Shown: positions 7,495-10,794 of the stretch, in pieces | Position numbering within the stretch: position 1 is the stretch's first letter | How the letters are laid out: the number at the start of each line of letters is the position of its first letter | From: Bryobacteraceae bacterium | GTDB taxonomy: Bacteria > Acidobacteriota > Terriglobia > Bryobacterales > Bryobacteraceae | NCBI GenBank assembly: GCA_025350445.1 | Contig: JANXXV010000737.1 | Location: 1-10,794, forward strand | Direction: 5' to 3' | Length of the DNA: 10,794 nucleotides | Made by a program: the position numbers and the translations under genes | Notes under the pieces: generated by a model | The model's input: only the letters and a program-made list of their open reading frames with translations | Told to the model about the DNA's origin: nothing | The model's database searches: none

Positions 7495-8559
7495 TCACAT
7501 TTGGCGATGTAGCTTTACGAGGTTGCGGTTTATCCCCGCAATGGTAGTAACGCCGGAGAGCCCCATGGCCATGGCCAGCTCCGTTTGCACCAGTTCCAGC
7601 ACCTTTTGTACGCCCTCGGGGCCATACGCCGCCAGACCCCAAAGCACCGGGCGTCCCAGCATCACCGCGCTCGCCCCGAATGCCAGCGCCTTCAAAATAT
7701 CGGTGCCGCGGCGGAACCCGCCGTCCACCAGAACAGGCACGCGGCCCTGGACCGAGTCTACGATGGATGGCAGGACCTCCATGGTCGATGGCGCGCCATC
7801 CACGTAAAATCCACCGTAGTTTGATACGATGATGCCCTGCGCGCCCTGCTCGATGGCCATCTGCGCGTCGTCCGGACGCATGATGCCCTTAGCCAACACC
7901 GGCAAGTTAGACCATTCCCGTACCTGCCGGAGGATCGTCCAGCTTGAGTTGGCCCCGCCGCGCGGCTGCAGACGGGATGCCGGAACCTGCCCGTTCTTCC
8001 AGTCGCGTTCCCTTGCCCCTTCATACGGCGCGCCGAAGGAGATGACGATCGCTTTGCATCCGCTCTTGACCGCAAGCTGAATGGCGCCTGCCTCGACTCC
8101 AGGATTCACTTGAACCCACGACCGGGCGTTGGGACTGGTGAATACCGCGGCCGTCTTAGTGGATTCCGCCCCTTGCCACGTGGCTTGCTCACCCTTCGGA
8201 TGTAGCAACTGCTGCCCCGAAAGCGGCGCAATCAACACCGGCCATTCCATGTCCTGGCCCAGCAGCTTACAACTCAGATTCATCTCCCGCACGTCTATCA
8301 ACATGCGCGGCCGGAAGGTGATGCGGTCGAAGTATTCGCGATTCCGCCGCAGCGTGACCTCCGCCCCCGCGCCGCCCGCGATGTGATCGTAGAGCTGCCT
8401 GGAAAGACGAGCCTTGGCGATCTCTTCCATTTCGAAGACGTTCACCAGATCGGCGGCTTTCGCAACACGTACTTCATCCTCGGCCCGCAGAAGCGGGGAG
8501 GCGGCGAGAAAACCCGCCAGCTTGCGGAGTGCGTCGCGCCGGGACACGGGTAACCTCAT
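7495..8559 (-). CDS. Degenerate alpha-hydroxy-acid oxidase paralogue, probable pseudoenzyme, Tat-type signal
   Basis: A 354-residue member of the FMN-dependent alpha-hydroxy-acid dehydrogenase family (glycolate/lactate oxidase fold). The N-terminus SRRDALRKLAGFLAASPLL looks like a twin-arginine signal. FMN-binding elements are kept: Q150, K224 (PVLAKG) and the phosphate site DGGFRRGTD (279-287) to LGRP (301-304). Against spinach glycolate oxidase (residue numbers from memory), four active-site residues are changed: Tyr24 to H59 (YDH), Tyr129 to N152 (QVN), the catalytic His254 to Y248 and the substrate-binding Arg257 to F251 (SNYGGFYVD where the family has SNHGGR). The substrate loop after ~185 is also about 25 residues shorter than in the neighbouring paralogue. 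The frame is intact, which argues against simple decay. Its ATG overlaps the previous stop by 4 nt, with GGTGGA 5 bases upstream as a weak Shine-Dalgarno. Confidence 0.88.
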   Translation of the reverse strand: MRLPVSRRDALRKLAGFLAASPLLRAEDEVRVAKAADLVNVFEMEEIAKARLSRQLYDHIAGGAGAEVTLRRNREYFDRITFRPRMLIDVREMNLSCKLLGQDMEWPVLIAPLSGQQLLHPKGEQATWQGAESTKTAAVFTSPNARSWVQVNPGVEAGAIQLAVKSGCKAIVISFGAPYEGARERDWKNGQVPASRLQPRGGANSSWTILRQVREWSNLPVLAKGIMRPDDAQMAIEQGAQGIIVSNYGGFYVDGAPSTMEVLPSIVDSVQGRVPVLVDGGFRRGTDILKALAFGASAVMLGRPVLWGLAAYGPEGVQKVLELVQTELAMAMGLSGVTTIAGINRNLVKLHRQM

Positions 8560-9740
8560 GGGAAGTCCACCGATATCGAGGAGCGTTTGATAGCGGCAAT
8601 GCTCGAATGCCCGGCTGTTGCCATGGCCAGCGTCAGTTCCGCTTGCAAAATTTCAAGAACGCGCTGCACCCCAGCCGCGCCGAATGCGCCCAAGCCCCAC
8701 AAGGGAGCGCGGCCCACCTGCACCGCATTCGCGCCCAACGCCAGAGCCTTAAACACGTCGCTGCCGCGCCGCACACCGCCGTCCAGCAGAACCGGAATAC
8801 GGCCGCCCACCGCCTCGACAATCTCCCCCAGCACCTCGAAGGTCGAGGGAGCGTAATCCAAATACCGCCCGCCGTGATTCGAGACAACAATCCCGTTCAC
8901 GCCGCGCTCCACTGCCATCTTTGCGTCTTCCGCCGTGAGAATCCCCTTCAGAAGCAATGGGACCGTGGTGTAGGCGCGGATCTCGTCTACGCGCTGCCAG
9001 GTATTGTCCGGATTCTGCCATCGCAGCCGGTAGGGCAAGGGCGGTGGAGGCGTTCCGCGGGCGCGGCGCGCCCCTTGCCCGCCTGATCCCGGCGGCGCGA
9101 TGCTCAGGTTGCGGTCATGCAGAACCCGTTCCCGGTGCGAGGTAAACTGCACGTCCACCGTAAAGCAGATTGCCTGGCACTCCGCCTTCAGCGCGCGCTC
9201 CACGCGGTCGCGCGTGAGGTCCGCGGTTTCCGCCGCGTAGAGTTGCGACCACAACGGCCCCTTGGCTGCCTTTGCCACTTCATCAATCCCAAAGCTGGCA
9301 TTGGAGCTTACCGACATCAGCGCACCGGCGGCAGTCGCGCCCTGGTGTGTTGCCTTCTCGCCGTCGGCGTGTAACTGCCCGTGTCCGGCAGTTGGAGCCA
9401 CGATGATCGGCGCCTTCATCTTGACGCCCAGTACTTTGGTGGATAAGTCGATCGAGCCCACGTTCGCCACCGCGCGCGGCACGATGCTCGCCCAATCGAA
9501 GGCTTGCCGGTTGCGCCGCAGCGTAAACTCGCTGTCCACCGAACCCGCCACGTAGTCATAGGCGCTGCGGGTAATCTTCAACTTCGCGACCGGCTCAAAG
9601 TCGAGCACGTTCGCGATCTCATCGATTCCCGGAACACGGTCGCGCAGATCGGGCGCCTGTTGCTGCGATAGCAGCGCAAAGGGCGACCCCGCTAGAAAGC
9701 CACCTAGACTTCTAAGAGCATTGCGGCGGGAGTGATTCAT
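8556..9740 (-). CDS. FMN-dependent alpha-hydroxy-acid oxidase, Tat-type signal
   Basis: A 394-residue oxidase of the glycolate/lactate oxidase family, which oxidises a 2-hydroxy acid to the 2-oxo acid, passing electrons from FMN to oxygen or a carrier. The active site is complete by alignment with the family: YDY (Y63), QLY (Q166, Y168), TVD (T194, D196), LLLKG (K265), SNHGGR (catalytic H289, substrate-binding R292), DGGVRRGSD (320-328) and VGR (342-344). The start SRRNALRSLGGFLAGSP fits a twin-arginine signal, so the folded FMN protein is probably exported, unlike typical cytoplasmic family members. A Pro/Gly/Arg-rich stretch (about 215-237) lies in the flexible loop that shapes substrate choice. 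The position of glycolate oxidase Trp108 is N147 here, so substrate cannot be assigned. It overlaps both neighbours by 4 nt. Confidence 0.92.
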   Translation of the reverse strand: MNHSRRNALRSLGGFLAGSPFALLSQQQAPDLRDRVPGIDEIANVLDFEPVAKLKITRSAYDYVAGSVDSEFTLRRNRQAFDWASIVPRAVANVGSIDLSTKVLGVKMKAPIIVAPTAGHGQLHADGEKATHQGATAAGALMSVSSNASFGIDEVAKAAKGPLWSQLYAAETADLTRDRVERALKAECQAICFTVDVQFTSHRERVLHDRNLSIAPPGSGGQGARRARGTPPPPLPYRLRWQNPDNTWQRVDEIRAYTTVPLLLKGILTAEDAKMAVERGVNGIVVSNHGGRYLDYAPSTFEVLGEIVEAVGGRIPVLLDGGVRRGSDVFKALALGANAVQVGRAPLWGLGAFGAAGVQRVLEILQAELTLAMATAGHSSIAAIKRSSISVDFP

Positions 9741-10729
9741 TTTTGATTGTTCGGCTTCAACCCTTCGGTGCTGCCCGCCGCGCCTTCTTTCCAGCCGGGG
9801 AACCAGCGGAACACATTGCCCGTCAGGCTGCCGATGAAAATCTCACCCCCTGAGCTGACGTTCAGCCAGTGGCCCGGGCTCTCCATCGACCCCACGATCC
9901 TGCCTGTGGCCAGGTCGACCTTCATGATGCGGCCAGCCAGCGTATCGTAGGTGATATTCTCGATGTTGTCGCGGTGGGTGATGATCCACATCTCGTCTTT
10001 CGGCGTGATGAATATGTTTTGCGTGGCGCCCAGATGCGTCCATTGGCGGAGGAACTTTCCATTCGGATCGAAGATCTGTATGCGATTGTTCTCGCGGTCG
10101 CTGACGTAGACCGTCCCCTTGGAATCGACCGCCACCGAATGCGGAATGTTGAACTCTCCGGGGCCCGCGCCGGGCTTGCCCCAGGTCTTCAGAAAATTTC
10201 CGCCGCTGGTGATTTTCACTACGCGCGAATTGCCGTAGCCGTCGGAGATGTAGACCTCGCCGGTGGGCGCGAACGCGATGTCGGTAGGGCGGTTGAACGT
10301 CTTGTCGTCCGTGCCCGCCTTGCCCTTTATTCCCAGCGTGAGCAACAGCTTTCCATCGCGGGTGAATTTCATCACCTGATGGTCGCCGTTGTCCGTTACC
10401 CAGACATTGTTCTGCTTGTCGATGCGCAGGCCGTGTGGATTCCCGAACATCCCCTTGCCCCAGGAACGCAAATACTTTCCATTGGCATCGAATACGATCA
10501 GCGGATCCGCCTTGGGTCCGCGCTGGAAGACGTATACTTCGCCGGACGAATCGGTGGCGACAGCTGAGACCCGGCCAAATTTCCAGCCATTCGGCATGGT
10601 GTCCGGTTCTTCGCCGAAGCGGATATTGACTTTGTACTTGAGGAGCCCGCCTTCATGGTGATTCCAACCTGGTTCGGCGGAAATGGCAAGGGACGGGAGC
10701 AGGAGTAGCCACAGGGCTGCTTTGGGCAT
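9737..10729 (-). CDS. Secreted NHL-repeat beta-propeller, peptidyl-alpha-hydroxyglycine alpha-amidating lyase (PAL)-like
   Basis: A 330-residue exported protein with a Sec signal peptide (MPKAALWLLLLPSLAISA, cleavage likely after A18) and about six NHL-type blades. PAL cleaves peptidyl-alpha-hydroxyglycine to an amide and glyoxylate. The residues known for rat PAL (from memory R533, H585, Y654, H690, H786) have likely counterparts: R70 in VFQRG, H99 in NPHGL, Y165 in SDGYGNSR, H197 in IPHSVAVD and H287 in SPGHWLN. The block SDRENNRIQIF at 210-220 is also very PAL-like. This is stronger than generic NHL similarity, but acidobacterial homologues may use other substrates, and no copper monooxygenase (PHM) is in the window. 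It appears to be the first gene of a three-gene operon, its stop overlapping the next ATG by 4 nt. No Shine-Dalgarno precedes it. Confidence 0.8.
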   Translation of the reverse strand: MPKAALWLLLLPSLAISAEPGWNHHEGGLLKYKVNIRFGEEPDTMPNGWKFGRVSAVATDSSGEVYVFQRGPKADPLIVFDANGKYLRSWGKGMFGNPHGLRIDKQNNVWVTDNGDHQVMKFTRDGKLLLTLGIKGKAGTDDKTFNRPTDIAFAPTGEVYISDGYGNSRVVKITSGGNFLKTWGKPGAGPGEFNIPHSVAVDSKGTVYVSDRENNRIQIFDPNGKFLRQWTHLGATQNIFITPKDEMWIITHRDNIENITYDTLAGRIMKVDLATGRIVGSMESPGHWLNVSSGGEIFIGSLTGNVFRWFPGWKEGAAGSTEGLKPNNQK

Positions 10730-10736
10730 GGTGCTG

Positions 10737-10745
10737 ATAATATCA
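10737..10745 (-). promoter_or_regulatory. Extended -10 promoter of the PAL-oxidase operon, possibly leaderless
   Basis: The minus strand reads TGATATTAT: extended -10 TG-n-TATTAT (5 of 6 to TATAAT). The ATG at 10729 begins 7 bases after the -10 box, where transcription normally starts, so the messenger would have little or no leader. That would explain the lack of a Shine-Dalgarno. No -35 is clear. Confidence 0.45.
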
Positions 10746-10794
10746 CTGCGGGACTGGTGGAGGAAAGGGAACTTTGGCGACTGTGCTCACTCGC

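Noticed and set aside
9869..10567. A 232-codon plus frame opposite the PAL-like gene
   Set aside because: Antisense to a gene with conserved catalytic motifs and a signal peptide; no features of its own.

Overview
The window looks like chromosomal DNA of an acidobacterium, most likely of the Solibacter/Bryobacter group (Bryobacterales). The best clue is the large secreted metalloprotease: its C-terminal ~120 residues read like the C-terminal domain first described in Candidatus Solibacter. The fairly GC-rich composition, the metalloprotease with its small secreted partner, and the Tat-type alpha-hydroxy-acid oxidases fit this. The assignment is an inference from sequence style; no search was run.

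Layout from left to right. Positions 1-510 (minus) hold the N-terminal part of an AAA/SMC-like ATPase that runs off the left edge and is visibly poorer in G+C than its neighbours. Next is ilvD (583-2265, minus; branched-chain amino acid synthesis). Divergent from it is the envelope pair uppS-cdsA (2369-3970, plus), making the undecaprenyl carrier and CDP-diacylglycerol. A 322-base stretch, 3971-4292, has no convincing gene.

The rest of the window is on the minus strand and forms two operon-like blocks. Block one (7375 down to 4293) encodes a small secreted protein and a matrixin-type zinc protease with a multidomain beta-sandwich tail; their ends overlap by 4 nt, and two adjoining palindromes precede the first gene. 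Block two (10729 down to 7495) has three genes, each overlapping the next by 4 nt: a secreted NHL beta-propeller of the peptidyl-alpha-hydroxyglycine alpha-amidating lyase (PAL) type with its catalytic and zinc residues apparently kept; a Tat-type FMN alpha-hydroxy-acid oxidase with an intact active site; and a diverged paralogue of that oxidase that keeps FMN-binding elements but has lost four active-site residues.

How the genes may work together. PAL releases glyoxylate from alpha-hydroxyglycine, and alpha-hydroxy-acid oxidases act on glycolate, glyoxylate or lactate. Block two could therefore be an exported oxidation module for hydroxy-acid or hydroxy-amide compounds, with the degenerate paralogue as a partner or regulator. 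That link is a hypothesis. The unusual points of the window are the degenerate oxidase, the PAL/oxidase coupling without a monooxygenase gene in view, the protease-partner pair, and the general lack of Shine-Dalgarno sequences with extended -10 motifs very close to start codons.
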